A stretch of 64,000 nt of DNA from Deinococcus depolymerans (GCF_039522025.1 NZ_BAAADB010000003.1:124001-188000), one strand, 5' to 3'; shown: positions 1-8,580, counted from the stretch's first letter. The notes: generated by a model not told the origin, from the sequence alone. Numbers and translations: made by a program.

Positions 1-800
1 ATCAGCCAGTACGCGAACATCAGCATGGCGACGCCCAGCAGCCCGGACGTGAACCCGACCGACGCGACGATCATGTCGGTGTACTCCGCGAAGTACTGGT
101 AACGCGGGCCGTCCGGCCCCAGGCCCCACAGGCCCCCGAAGTTCAGGTCCCGGTGCGCCAGCCCGATCTGGTCCAGGCCGATGCTGGGCGTGTCGCCGCG
201 CGAGGCGTGTCCCGTCCAGCGTTCCATGATGTACGGATGCTGTTCCAGGTACAGGCCGCCCACCGGGATGGCCAGCAGGCCCAGCGCCAGCAGGAAGCCG
301 CTGATGTTGCTGATCCGCACCCCGGCGGCGTACATCAGGATGATGCCCAGCCCGAACATCAGGACGCTGGTGCCCAGGTCCGGTTCGATGAACACCAGTC
401 CGGTCGTCACGACGATCATCAGGGTCGCGCTGATCAGTTTGTTCTGCACGCCCCGCCGCGCGAAGAACGACGCGAGCATCAGCACCAGCCCCAGCTTGCC
501 CAGCTCGGACGGCTGGAAGCGCAGCGGGCCGAAATCCAGCCAGCGTTTCGTTCCCGCACTCTCGGCGGTGCCCACCCCGATGAACGGCACGAGGGCCAGC
601 AGCAGCAGCGTGAACCCCCAGAACCACGGACCCAGTTTCAGGAACGCGCGCGGCCGCAGGCGGGCCAGCAGCACCGTGAGCAGCAGCGCGATGACGGCCT
701 TGCCACCGTGATCCACGATCTTCTCGGGTTCGGCGGCCGCGATGCCCAGCAGGCCCAGGCTCATCAGCATGATCTGCGCGATCAGCAGTTGCACGCTCAC
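1..800 (-). CDS. ftsW: SEDS-family cell-wall polymerase, FtsW-like (3' end outside window)
   Basis: SEDS membrane glycosyltransferases polymerise lipid II during septation (FtsW) or elongation (RodA). Only the first 266 codons are present; the gene runs off the window at base 1. The GTG start at 800 shares a GTGA overlap with the murD stop, so the two are probably translationally coupled. Multiple hydrophobic helices are visible, with the family landmark LRFQPSELGKLG near residue 95. The late loop reads AEYTDMIVASVGFTSG where most members have TDFIFAVIGEE, so the usual acidic pair is missing. Position after murD matches dcw-cluster order and favours FtsW over RodA; sequence alone does not settle it. 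Confidence 0.8.
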   Translation of the reverse strand, partial: MSVQLLIAQIMLMSLGLLGIAAAEPEKIVDHGGKAVIALLLTVLLARLRPRAFLKLGPWFWGFTLLLLALVPFIGVGTAESAGTKRWLDFGPLRFQPSELGKLGLVLMLASFFARRGVQNKLISATLMIVVTTGLVFIEPDLGTSVLMFGLGIILMYAAGVRISNISGFLLALGLLAIPVGGLYLEQHPYIMERWTGHASRGDTPSIGLDQIGLAHRDLNFGGLWGLGPDGPRYQYFAEYTDMIVASVGFTSGLLGVAMLMFAYWL

Positions 801-2095
801 GCGCGTTCCTCCGCCAGGGCCTGCGCGGCGCGGCGGAAGCTGTCACCCCGCTCGCGGTAATCCCGGAACTGGTCGAAGCTCGTGCCGACCGGGGCGAGCA
901 GCACCGTCCCGCAGGCAGCCGCGCCCTGCTCCGTCAGGGCCTCCAGGCCCGCCCGCGCGGCGTGACGCATGGACTCGTCACCGGTCGCGCCCGGCACGAC
1001 CCGGTAGGGGAGCCCCAGTTCGCGGGCCAGGGTCTCGCCGTCCTCCCCGAACGCGATGACCTGCGCGACCCGCCCGGCCGCCGCCGCGCGCAGCGGCGCG
1101 AGGTCCGCGCCCTTGTCGCGGCCGCCCACCAGCCACGCGACCGGCGGCGCGGCCCGCTCCAGCGCCGCCTGCACCGCCAGGGTGCGCGTGGCGATGGAGT
1201 CCTCGATGAAGCGCACGCCGCCCACGCGGGCGACCGTCTCGAAACGGCCCTTCACGGGTGCGGCCGTCGCCAGTGCGCCGGCCAGCGCCGCCGCGTCCAC
1301 CGGGCGGCCCAGGTGCCGCAGCAGCGCCTCGGCCGCCAGGATGGCCGCCGCCGCGTTCGCCGGGTGAATGCCCTCGGGCAGCGCGGCGGCGTCCAGCACG
1401 GGCGTCCCGTCGGCCAGCGCCAGCCGCGCGGGCGTGAACGTGACCACCTGCGCCCGCGTGGGCACCGTCAGGTCTGCCGGGACGATCAGCACGTCCCCGG
1501 CCTGCTGCGCCGCCGTGATGTTCAACTTGGCCGCGTGGTACGCCCCGACCGTGCCGTGCCGGTCGATGTGATCCACGCCCAGGTTCGTGATGACCGCCAC
1601 CGGCAGCCGCAGGCCCGGCACCCGCTCCAGCTGGAAGGAACTGAGTTCCACGACCGCCACCTCCGCCGAGTCCACCACGTCCAGCAGCGGCGGGTCGATG
1701 TTCCCGCCCTCGCGGGCGTTCAGGCCGCACGCACGCAGCAGGTGCGCGACCAGGACCGTCGTGCTGCCCTTGCCGGCCGTGCCGGTCACGCCCACCATCG
1801 GCAGGGCGGGCCGCCGCCGCGCCGCCAGGGACACCTCCCCGATCACCTCGGCCCCCGCCGCCCGCAGCGCCGTCAGGTCCGGGTGGTCGATGGGCACGCC
1901 CGGCGCGGCCACCACCGTCCGGTAGGGGCGGGTCACGTCGCCCTGCGCCCAGCCGAGTTCCTGCATCAGGGCGAGGTCCTCTGCCGCGGGGCGTGCGTCC
2001 AGCCACTCGCCGCGCACGCCCTCCCGCGCCAGGAACCGCGCCGCGCCGCGCCCACTCCGTCCCAACCCGTACACCAGCACCCCGTCAAGCTTCAC
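797..2095 (-). CDS. murD: UDP-N-acetylmuramoylalanine--D-glutamate ligase MurD
   Basis: Cytoplasmic ATP-dependent ligase that adds D-glutamate to UDP-MurNAc-L-alanine in peptidoglycan synthesis. A Rossmann-like N-terminus (GLGRSGRG) is followed by the ATP-binding loop GVTGTAGKGSTT, the central-domain stretch TNLGVDHIDRHG and the C-terminal GGRDKGADL. The P-loop carries an extra glycine compared with the usual GTNGKST. Length (432 residues) is normal. I chose the GTG at 2095 because a TATGGT box lies 7 nt upstream, the leaderless pattern seen throughout this window; an in-frame ATG at 2107 is the alternative. The stop overlaps the ftsW-like start, forming an operon. Confidence 0.93.
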   Translation of the reverse strand: MKLDGVLVYGLGRSGRGAARFLAREGVRGEWLDARPAAEDLALMQELGWAQGDVTRPYRTVVAAPGVPIDHPDLTALRAAGAEVIGEVSLAARRRPALPMVGVTGTAGKGSTTVLVAHLLRACGLNAREGGNIDPPLLDVVDSAEVAVVELSSFQLERVPGLRLPVAVITNLGVDHIDRHGTVGAYHAAKLNITAAQQAGDVLIVPADLTVPTRAQVVTFTPARLALADGTPVLDAAALPEGIHPANAAAAILAAEALLRHLGRPVDAAALAGALATAAPVKGRFETVARVGGVRFIEDSIATRTLAVQAALERAAPPVAWLVGGRDKGADLAPLRAAAAGRVAQVIAFGEDGETLARELGLPYRVVPGATGDESMRHAARAGLEALTEQGAAACGTVLLAPVGTSFDQFRDYRERGDSFRRAAQALAEERA

Positions 2096-2102
2096 GCCAC
2101 CC

Positions 2103-2108
2103 ACCATA
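2103..2108 (-). promoter_or_regulatory. -10 box of leaderless murD promoter
   Basis: TATGGT ends 7 nt before the GTG start at 2095, with no Shine-Dalgarno between them. Confidence 0.5.
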
Positions 2109-2188
2109 GAACAGGGCCGCGCCCTTGTGTTCTGCGGTGACCGCGGGGGACAATCACAGGGACCCGCCCCGCCCGGAGGTACGTCCCG

Positions 2189-3400
2189 ATGCCGATCCGA
2201 CCCGCCCTGCGACCTGCCCTGCTGTCCGCCCTGCTGCCCGGCGCCGCGCTGGCCGGAGGAACCGCCCCGCCGCCCGCCGCGTGGACGCCCCCCACCCTGA
2301 CCACCCCGGTACGGGAGGTCGCGGTGGCCGCCGCGCCCGACGGCACGGTCTTCCTGGCCGCCCTGAGCGACAGCGGCCGGTTCAGCAGCGGCCGGGGCAC
2401 CTTCACCGCCCGCACGCTGCGCGCCTGGCAGGCCGCGCCCGGCGCGCCCTGGACGGCGCTGCCCCGCCAGGACGGCGCGGCGGTGGGCGGCCCGCTCGGC
2501 CTGAACGACCGCCATCCCCGCGCCGCCGCGAACCTGAACCTCAGCGCCGACCGGCACGGCCGCGCCGTCCTGGTCTGGAACGAGAACTACGGCGATAACG
2601 ACATCGTGCAGCTGCGCGCCCTGCGGCCCGGCGGCTGGACCGACTGGCCCGAGCGTTACCTCGGCGACGACCTGCCCTACGCCGCCCGCACCCGCGCCGT
2701 CGCCGCCTGGCAGGGCGAGGTGATCCTCGCCTGGGGGGAATTCCTGCGCAGGCCCGACGGCAGCCGGCTCACCGTGCGCCGCTGGAACGACGCGGCCCGC
2801 AGCTGGGTGCGCGGGCCCGCCTTCAACGACCCGCGTGCCTACGCCCGCACGCCCGCGCTGGCCCTCACCCGCGCCGGGCAGCCGGTCGTCGCGTGGCTGC
2901 AGGGCGACGTGACCGCCAGCCGCGTCCTCGCCGCCCGCTGGGACGGCCGGGCGTGGCAGCCGCTCGGCGGGCCGTTGAACCGCCACCCGCCCGGTTACCT
3001 GGCCGCCACCCGCCTCGTCCTGGACGGCCAGGACCGGCCCATCGCCGCGTGGCTTGAGGACCACGCCGGCCAGGACACCCTGTACGCCGCCCGCTGGGAC
3101 CGACACCGCTGGCAGGCTATGGGCGGCCCGGTCAGCGCCGCCTTCGCCTCGGCCCCCACCCTGAGCACCGACCCCGCCGGGCACGCCGTCCTCGCCTGGG
3201 TGCAGGAACGCGGCGGCCGGGGGCAGGTGCACGCCGCCCGCTGGACCGGCAGGCACTGGCAGGCGCTGGGCATGCAGAACCGCGATCCGCGCCGCGACGC
3301 CCGCAGCCCCAGCGTCACCACCGACAACGCCGGACGCACCACCCTCGCCTGGAGGGAAGACGTGTCCGGCGTCTATCAGATTCAGCTGCGGCAGTTCTGA
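2189..3400 (+). CDS. Secreted protein with repeated propeller-like blades, unknown function
   Basis: A 403-residue protein with an N-terminal signal peptide (ALLPGAALAGG, cleavage near residue 23) and no other membrane segment. From about residue 150 it shows four to five degenerate repeats of roughly 55 residues, each with a strand ending in AW followed by a segment like LAARWDGRAWQPLGG. This resembles beta-propeller blades of the BNR/Asp-box or Kelch type, but diagnostic motifs of either are absent, so the fold is inferred. GGAGG sits 9 nt before the ATG. The TGA stop is also the left target duplication of a repeat element that begins at the next base. No catalytic residues are recognisable. 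Confidence 0.8.
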   Translation: MPIRPALRPALLSALLPGAALAGGTAPPPAAWTPPTLTTPVREVAVAAAPDGTVFLAALSDSGRFSSGRGTFTARTLRAWQAAPGAPWTALPRQDGAAVGGPLGLNDRHPRAAANLNLSADRHGRAVLVWNENYGDNDIVQLRALRPGGWTDWPERYLGDDLPYAARTRAVAAWQGEVILAWGEFLRRPDGSRLTVRRWNDAARSWVRGPAFNDPRAYARTPALALTRAGQPVVAWLQGDVTASRVLAARWDGRAWQPLGGPLNRHPPGYLAATRLVLDGQDRPIAAWLEDHAGQDTLYAARWDRHRWQAMGGPVSAAFASAPTLSTDPAGHAVLAWVQERGGRGQVHAARWTGRHWQALGMQNRDPRRDARSPSVTTDNAGRTTLAWREDVSGVYQIQLRQF

Positions 3401-3533
3401 TACGGACTCCGATTGAATGGGCTGCAAAGCCCGCTGGGTCCGAGCGAAGCGAGTGGGAGCAACACGGGTTCCGGACGTGGAGCCGGCAATCCGGTGAAGG
3501 TGCGGATTGTTGGCGAAACAAACGGAATCCGTA
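3401..3533 (+). mobile_element. Short TNA-target element, copy 1 (133 bp)
   Basis: First of 14 copies. The left end reads TACGGACTCCGATTGAA and the right end AACAAACGGAATCCGTA, an imperfect terminal inverted repeat. Inside are a left hairpin (GGGCT/AGCCC around GCAA), a middle CCGAGCGAAGCGAGTGG segment and a right hairpin (CAATCCG/CGGATTG). It is flanked by TGA at 3398-3400 and 3534-3536; the left TGA is the stop codon of the preceding gene. It contains no protein of its own. The architecture fits a non-autonomous, MITE-like insertion. Confidence 0.85.
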
Positions 3534-3555
3534 TGACCCTGGGCTGCCCAGCGCC

Positions 3556-4968
3556 TTACGCTCCGGCGGCCTCTGCGGCTTCCGGCTGGGCTGCCACTTC
3601 CGGTTCGCGTGCGGGGGGCGGCGTGACTGTCAGGCCCGCCTCGGTCTGCGCCCACGCCATGAAGGCATTCAGGCCCCGGCGGAACATCACCGGGCGTTTC
3701 TCGCGCTTGCCCAGCTTGCGGGGCTTGCCGGTCTTCTCGTTGATCTGCGCCGGCAGTTCCGGCACCAGCGCCCAGTTCACGTTCATGGGCTGGAACCCCT
3801 TCGGGTTTGCGCTCGCGAGGTAACGGGTCAGGCCGCCCAGCATGCTCTCGGCGGGCGGCGTGAGGGGTTCGAGGCCCAGCGCGAGGCGCGCCGCGTTCGT
3901 CCCGGCCAGCCAGCCGGTCGCCGCCGATTCCAGGTAGCCTTCCGTGCCCGCCAGGACGCCCGCCACCAGCTTGGTGGGGTCGGCCTTCAGCTGCAGCGTG
4001 GATTCCAGCACCAGCGGCGCGTTCAGGTACGTGTTGCGGTGCATCACGCCGTACCGGACGATCTCCGCGTTCCCCAGGCCCGGAATCAGGTTCACGACCG
4101 CCTTCTGATCCCCCCACTTCAGGCCCGTCTGGAAGCCCACCAGCGACCACATGCGGCCCTCGCGGTCCTCCTGACGCAGCTGCGCCACCGCGTACGGCCA
4201 GCGCCCGGTCCTCGGATCGTCCAGACCCTTGGGCGACATCGGCCCGAAGCGCGGCGTGTCGATCCCGCGCCGGGCGATCTCCTCGATGGGCATGCAGCCC
4301 TCGAAGAACTCCAGCTTCTCCCAGTCGTGCGGCGTGTGACTGCGTGCCTGCTCGAGCGCCCCGAAGAACGCCAGGTACTCGTCCTTCGTGAACGGGCAGT
4401 TGATGTAATCCGCGCTCTGGTCGTAGCGCCCCGCCCGCCACGCCACGTCCATATCGATGGAGTCGAACGCGATCACGGGCGCCGCCGCGTCATAGAAGCT
4501 CAGGCGCTCGCTGCCGGTCACCCTGGCCATGTCCGCCGCCAGCGCGTCCGACGTCAGCGGCCCCGACGCGATCACCGCGATGCCCTCCGGCACGGCCGTG
4601 ACCTCCTCGCCGCGCACCTCGATCAGCGGATGCTCCCGCACCGCGCGCGTCACCCGCTCGCTGAACTCGTCGCGCTCGACCGCCAGCGCGTTCCCGGCGG
4701 GCAGTTTGGAGGCGTCCGCCGCGCCCACGATCGCGCCCCCCACGCTGCGCAGCTCGGCCTGAAGCAGGCCCTTGCTCTGCAGCTCACCCTCGCCGCCCAG
4801 CGAGTTGCTGCACACCAGTTCCGCGAAATTCCCGCTGCGGTGCGCCGGGGTCATCTTCACGGGCCGCATCTCATAGAGGCGCACCCGCACGCCCAGCCGC
4901 GCCGCCGCCAGGGCCGCCTCGGACCCCGCCAGTCCCGCACCAATCACCGTGATCATTCGCTCGCTCAT
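3556..4968 (-). CDS. trmFO: tRNA (uracil-5-)-methyltransferase TrmFO, folate/FAD-dependent
   Basis: Makes 5-methyluridine at position 54 of tRNA using methylene-tetrahydrofolate and FAD. The N-terminal dinucleotide fold GAGLAGSEAALAAARLG lies at residues 9-25, followed by MRPVKMTPAH, the cysteine-bearing FAELVCSNSLGGEG and the second cysteine in FEGCMPIEE, both typical of the family. The 470-residue length is slightly above the usual 440-450 because of an Ala/Glu-rich C-terminal tail. The start is ATG at 4968; a second ATG four codons on (MITVIGAG) is also possible. It stands alone between two repeat copies. Confidence 0.95.
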   Translation of the reverse strand: MSERMITVIGAGLAGSEAALAAARLGVRVRLYEMRPVKMTPAHRSGNFAELVCSNSLGGEGELQSKGLLQAELRSVGGAIVGAADASKLPAGNALAVERDEFSERVTRAVREHPLIEVRGEEVTAVPEGIAVIASGPLTSDALAADMARVTGSERLSFYDAAAPVIAFDSIDMDVAWRAGRYDQSADYINCPFTKDEYLAFFGALEQARSHTPHDWEKLEFFEGCMPIEEIARRGIDTPRFGPMSPKGLDDPRTGRWPYAVAQLRQEDREGRMWSLVGFQTGLKWGDQKAVVNLIPGLGNAEIVRYGVMHRNTYLNAPLVLESTLQLKADPTKLVAGVLAGTEGYLESAATGWLAGTNAARLALGLEPLTPPAESMLGGLTRYLASANPKGFQPMNVNWALVPELPAQINEKTGKPRKLGKREKRPVMFRRGLNAFMAWAQTEAGLTVTPPPAREPEVAAQPEAAEAAGA

Positions 4969-5025
4969 CAACCGGGCAGTGTACGGGAAGCGCCCACGGG
5001 GAAGTGTGGCCCCGAGCGGGGCATC

Positions 5026-5584
5026 ATGGAAGCTGTGCGTGAGTTTGAACAGGTGGGTGCCGCGCCTGACATGACAGGGGCTGTCCTCGACGAGCTGATC
5101 GCTCAGGAGGTCAGCGACCGCCACGGGCCTCCGGAACTGTCTGTCATCTGGTTGCAGGTGTCCGGACGGTGGTGGCGGGTGTTCACCGAAGGTCCGACGC
5201 TTCACGGGCACGCCGCCTGACCTGACCCTTTTCAACCCTGGGAGACAGAGGAACTTCGATTCACCTTCCGCGACCTGGGAACCGAGCTGGATGTCAGGGG
5301 CCAGAGACTCGCAGGATGCGTGCGTGGGTGTGATACGGACTCCGATTGAATGGGCTGTAAAGCCCGCTGGGTCCGAGCGAAGCGAGTGGAAGAAAAACGG
5401 GTTCCGGACGTGGAGCCGGCAATCCGGTGAAGTTCCGGATTGTTGGCGAAACAAACGGAATCCGCATGACCGGGAGTCGCCACTGGTATCCATTCAACTG
5501 CAGGATGGGCGCACCATGACGTTCCTCCGCAATGGCCGAGCGGCGGATTCCATCGAAATGGTGCGCTGGGTAGAATTGTTCTGA
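5026..5584 (+). pseudogene. Small unknown gene broken by an in-frame stop and an element insertion
   Basis: Coding-like sequence starts at ATG 5026 (MEAVREFEQVG) and runs 64 codons to a TGA at 5218-5220. The same frame then continues with credible coding (TEELRFTFRDLGTEL) until the 133-bp element at 5334-5466. Removing the element plus one TGA duplication (136 bp) rejoins that frame exactly to the downstream segment (SPLVSIQLQDGRTMTFLRNG), which ends at 5584. The ancestral protein would be about 140 residues. No family is recognised; the WLQVSGRWWRVF stretch is the most distinctive part. The first ORF might still be expressed as a 64-residue protein. Confidence 0.6.
5334..5466 (+). mobile_element. 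Short TNA-target element, copy 2 (133 bp), inside a gene
   Basis: Same structure and length as copy 1, with right hairpin CAATCCGG/CCGGATTG. Flanked by TGA at 5331-5333 and 5467-5469. Removing the element with one duplication restores the host gene frame, which fixes the insertion boundaries. Confidence 0.87.
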
Positions 5585-5587
5585 GCT

Positions 5588-6394
5588 TCAGCGTTCCGGC
5601 GTGCCGCCCAGCGCGGCCTTCACGCGCGACAGGCCCTCGTAGACCAGAATCCGCACGGCCCACAGGCGGTCGCTGGGCTGGCCGAGCGTCTGATCGAAGC
5701 GCCATTCCTGCGCAGGTACGCTGACCACGTTCACGCCATACGAGCGGAACAGGGCGGCGGCGCGGCGGCTGTGACTGGGGCTGGTGACCAGCAGCACGGT
5801 CGTCCAGCCGCGCGTGCGGGCCAGGTCACGCACGCGGGCGGCCTCGTCGCGGGTGGTGGTGACGCTGGGCAGCGTGACCAGGGTGGGGCCGCCCGGTCCG
5901 TACAGCGCGCGGGTCAGTTCGGTTTCCAGCACGCTCATCTTCGGGCAGTCGCGCGGCCCGATCAGGCCGGACTGCTCGGAGACGGTCACGACCGGCGCGT
6001 ACCCGGCCTGCCAGAGGGTCAGGGCGCCGGTCAGGCGGGCGACGGCGCTGGCTTCCAGTTCGCGGCTGCCGCAGTGGACGCCCGCGCCGAGCGCCACGAT
6101 CGCGTCCGCCTTCACGGGCGGCTGATCCAGCGTCAGGGCGCCCAGCGGGCCGCGCAGGACGGGGGTCAGCAGGCAGGCGGCCAGCGTCAGGGCCAGCGCA
6201 CCCGCTCCCACATTCAGCGTCCAGCGGGCCGCGCGGAAGGCGCCGGCCACCCCGCCCACCGCGATCAGGGTCAGCAGCAGGCCAGCCGGGGCGCGGACGT
6301 CGCCCAGGAACGCCGCCAGCACGGCCAGCGCCGCGCCCACCGCCGCGCCCCCCGCCACGCCCCTGATCTGTTCATTGCGTTCCAGTGCCGTCAT
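5588..6394 (-). CDS. DUF218 (YdcF/SanA-type) membrane protein
   Basis: A 268-residue protein with two to three hydrophobic helices within the first 85 residues, then a DUF218 domain: KADAIVALGAGVH opens the domain, RLTGALTLWQAGYAP and TVSEQSG follow, and TRDEAARVRDLARTRGW plus VTSPSHSRRAAALFRSYGV complete it. The family includes SanA and YdcF, envelope-associated proteins with poorly defined roles in cell-wall integrity. The ATG at 6394 has TACACT 8 nt upstream, close to the leaderless spacing. It diverges from the DUF305 gene, with a 73-bp shared promoter region. Substrate unknown. Confidence 0.85.
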   Translation of the reverse strand: MTALERNEQIRGVAGGAAVGAALAVLAAFLGDVRAPAGLLLTLIAVGGVAGAFRAARWTLNVGAGALALTLAACLLTPVLRGPLGALTLDQPPVKADAIVALGAGVHCGSRELEASAVARLTGALTLWQAGYAPVVTVSEQSGLIGPRDCPKMSVLETELTRALYGPGGPTLVTLPSVTTTRDEAARVRDLARTRGWTTVLLVTSPSHSRRAAALFRSYGVNVVSVPAQEWRFDQTLGQPSDRLWAVRILVYEGLSRVKAALGGTPER

Positions 6395-6454
6395 TGCCCG
6401 GCAGTGTACCCGGCGCAGGACACTTCCCCCTGCCGTTCCAGGCGCGGCGCTGCC

Positions 6455-6460
6455 TATACT
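6455..6460 (+). promoter_or_regulatory. -10 box of leaderless DUF305 gene promoter
   Basis: TATACT ends 7 nt before the ATG at 6468 and there is no ribosome-binding site in the gap. Confidence 0.6.
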
Positions 6461-6467
6461 CGCGGGC

Positions 6468-7076
6468 ATGGTGCGCCGCCTTGTCCTGCCCCTGCTGGTC
6501 GTTCTCGCTGCCGTGCTGGGCGGCCTGCTGCTGTGGCCGCGCCTGGGCGGCCCGGCCGAGGGCAGCACCGAGGTGCGCTTCGTGCGTGAGATGATCCAGC
6601 ACCACGCGCAGGCCGTGGACATGGCCACCCGCGTCCGCGAGCGCAGCAGCGACCCGGACGTGCGGCTGCTGGCGCTGGACATCATGCTCTCGCAGCAGGA
6701 GCAGATCGGGCAGATGCGCGGCTGGCTGACCCTCTGGCAGCGCCCGTGGGCCGGGGCGGGCATGAGCGCCGAGCACGCCCGCAGGATGGGCATGGCCACG
6801 CAGGCGCAGGTCGAGAACCTCAGTGTCCTGAAGGGCCGCGCCGCCGACGTGGGATTCCTGCAGCTCATGATCCGCCACCACCAGGGTGCGCTGAGCATGG
6901 TCACCCCGGCCCTGAAGTCCGGCGTGCGCCCGGAAGTGCAGGCCCTGGCCCGTCAGATTCAGGCCACCCAGTCGGCCGAGGTGAAGCTCATGACCGACCT
7001 TCTCCGGGACAGGGGGGCCCGGCCGCTGCCGGCCCCGACCGGCCATCATGGCGGCATGGACGGCATGGATCACTGA
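6468..7076 (+). CDS. DUF305 domain membrane-anchored protein
   Basis: A 202-residue protein with an N-terminal membrane anchor (residues 4-24) and a DUF305 four-helix domain. Two His-His motifs diagnose the family: EMIQHHAQAVDMA near residue 45 and LMIRHHQGALSM near residue 135. A His/Met-rich tail (HHGGMDGMDH) suggests metal binding, since DUF305 proteins often sit near copper genes; metal identity here is inferred. ATG 6468 is preceded by TATACT at 7 nt. The TGA stop is simultaneously the left target duplication of a repeat element. Confidence 0.88.
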   Translation: MVRRLVLPLLVVLAAVLGGLLLWPRLGGPAEGSTEVRFVREMIQHHAQAVDMATRVRERSSDPDVRLLALDIMLSQQEQIGQMRGWLTLWQRPWAGAGMSAEHARRMGMATQAQVENLSVLKGRAADVGFLQLMIRHHQGALSMVTPALKSGVRPEVQALARQIQATQSAEVKLMTDLLRDRGARPLPAPTGHHGGMDGMDH

Positions 7077-7232
7077 TACGGACTCCGGTTGAATGGCTTG
7101 CAAAGCCGTTCAATCCGAGCGGATGCGACTCGGAGAGCTGCTCCGCAGAGAAGGAGCTGGGCGCCCCTCCGGACGTGGAATTGACAGATCGGTGGTGTTC
7201 CGATCTGTGAACGAAACAAACGGCAGTCCGTA
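7077..7232 (+). mobile_element. Short TNA-target element, copy 3 (156 bp)
   Basis: The long form, with an extra middle segment. Its right hairpin is a different stem, ACAGATCGG/CCGATCTGT. Flanked by TGA at 7074-7076 (the DUF305 stop codon) and 7233-7235. Confidence 0.87.
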
Positions 7233-7242
7233 TGACCCGGCG

Positions 7243-7548
7243 TTACCAGCTGTCCTCGTCCCAGGTGTCGGCCCTGGCGTCGCGGCGGGCCTTGCGGCGG
7301 GCGTCCTTGCCGGTCTTCTTCTTCGGGCGGGGCGGCAGGGTCAGTTCATAGGGCCGCTCCGGATTGCAGGGGGCCGGGTGTTCGCCCAGCGACTCGCCGG
7401 GGTCGCTGCGGATGTTCCCGGCGACGTGCAGGTGCCGCTCGCCGCAGTACGGACAGGCGTCCACCACCCAGAACATCACGCGGGTGCCGGGCATGTCGCG
7501 CAGGGTCACGAAGGCCTGCTGGGGGGTGCGTCGGTCCTTCTTGGCCAT
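7243..7548 (-). CDS. Small basic protein with a zinc-ribbon-like motif
   Basis: A 101-residue protein of unknown function. CPYCGERHLH near residue 35 gives a CxxC plus HxH arrangement that could bind one metal ion. The C-terminus is strongly basic then acidic (RPKKKTGKDARRKARR, ending WDEDSW), suggesting nucleic-acid contact, an inference only. ATG 7548 has TAGGCT 7 nt upstream, giving a leaderless start. It converges with DUF305 across element copy 3 and diverges from copy 4. Confidence 0.7.
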   Translation of the reverse strand: MAKKDRRTPQQAFVTLRDMPGTRVMFWVVDACPYCGERHLHVAGNIRSDPGESLGEHPAPCNPERPYELTLPPRPKKKTGKDARRKARRDARADTWDEDSW

Positions 7549-7555
7549 GCGGCGC

Positions 7556-7561
7556 AGCCTA
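7556..7561 (-). promoter_or_regulatory. -10 box of leaderless promoter for the 101-residue protein
   Basis: TAGGCT ends 7 nt before the ATG at 7548. Confidence 0.45.
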
Positions 7562-7615
7562 CCGCCCACCCCGGCGGCAGTCTGTGGCGGGCATGGCGTT
7601 CCGGGTGCGGGGTCA

Positions 7616-7719
7616 TACGGACTGCCGTCTGTTTCGTTGGCAACCCGGTGCTGTCCCGGGTGGTGAACGCCACGCCCGTCAGGCCGTCCCGCTCCTGCTC
7701 TGCGGGGCCCGGGTCCGTA
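7616..7719 (-). mobile_element. Short TNA-target element, copy 4 (104 bp, shortened)
   Basis: Reverse orientation: begins TACGGACTGCCGTCTGTTTCG and ends GGGTCCGTA. The right hairpin has yet another stem (ACCCGG/CCGGGT). The left hairpin and its flank are deleted. Flanked by TCA at 7613-7615 and 7720-7722; the latter is the complement of the GNAT gene stop codon. Confidence 0.8.
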
Positions 7720-8580
7720 TCAGACTTCCTCGTCCCCGTCTTTCATGTACGTGACGACGCTGCGGCAGTGTTTCAGGCCGGCGCGGGCGTACAGGGCGCG
7801 GGCGGGTTTCATGTGGTCGTGCGCACGGACGCGCAGGGTGCGGATTTCCGGGTGGGTGTCGGCCTCGGCGGCGGCGAGGGCCAGCAGGGTCAGGCCCAGG
7901 CCCTGGCCGCGCTCGGCCGGGTGGACAGCCACGTAGGTCACGTCGGCGCGGGCCTCCTCGGCGCAGAATTCCAGTTCCGCGAAGCCCAGGGGTTGCTCGC
8001 CGCGCAGCAGGGCGATCAGGCGCACGTCGCCGTGCGAGAAGTGATCGTCGAACTGTTCGGGGGTCCAGTCGAGCCGGCCGGCCCAGGCGTCCTCGCTGCT
8101 GCGGTACAGCTCGCGGTACGTCTCGAAGGGCAGGCGGCGCGTGATGCGCGTCCCGGCCGGCGCGCAGGCGTGCGGGGTCAGCAGGGACAGCGGGCCGCTG
8201 TAGAAGTCCGTGGTGTGCATCGCCGCGAACCCCGCCGCTTCCAGCGCGTCCCGGACGGGCGTGTTGTCGCGCGCACTGAAGGCGTACACGGGCAGACCGT
8301 CAGCGTGCGCCAGGGCGCGGCGCAGCAGGGCCGGCAGGTGCCCGCCGTCACTGACCGGTCCTTCCAGCACCAGTCCGTCCCGGAAGGGGGACAGCGCGCA
8401 GTAGGCGCGCACGCCCTCGTCGTCGGTATCCACGAGGCAGGTGCTGTCCTCGCACTCCAGTTGCAGTTCACGGGGGTCGCGGGCGTCCGGGGAGAACACC
8501 TCGCGTTCCGGGGCGTCGTCCATCCAGTTCAGGAGCGCGAGGACGTCCGGGACATCGGTGGGCAGCATGGGTCGGATCAT
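7720..8580 (-). CDS. Tandem GNAT-family N-acetyltransferase
   Basis: A 286-residue protein built from two GNAT folds. The N-terminal half (residues 1-130) is degenerate; the C-terminal half carries the acetyl-CoA loop VAVHPAERGQGLGLTLLALA near residue 220 and the typical ending ARALYARAGLKH. Substrate cannot be predicted. GGAGG lies 6 nt before the ATG at 8580. The gene's TGA stop coincides with the target duplication of element copy 4, so the element ends one base after the coding sequence. Confidence 0.88.
   Translation of the reverse strand: MIRPMLPTDVPDVLALLNWMDDAPEREVFSPDARDPRELQLECEDSTCLVDTDDEGVRAYCALSPFRDGLVLEGPVSDGGHLPALLRRALAHADGLPVYAFSARDNTPVRDALEAAGFAAMHTTDFYSGPLSLLTPHACAPAGTRITRRLPFETYRELYRSSEDAWAGRLDWTPEQFDDHFSHGDVRLIALLRGEQPLGFAELEFCAEEARADVTYVAVHPAERGQGLGLTLLALAAAEADTHPEIRTLRVRAHDHMKPARALYARAGLKHCRSVVTYMKDGDEEV

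Noticed and set aside
2108..4441. Minus-strand extension upstream of murD
   Set aside because: It is an open frame by base composition, opposite the beta-propeller-like gene; murD has a natural start at 2095.
4039..5000. Plus-strand frame opposite trmFO leading into the small gene at 5026
   Set aside because: Only the part from ATG 5026 looks like protein; the rest is a shadow of trmFO.
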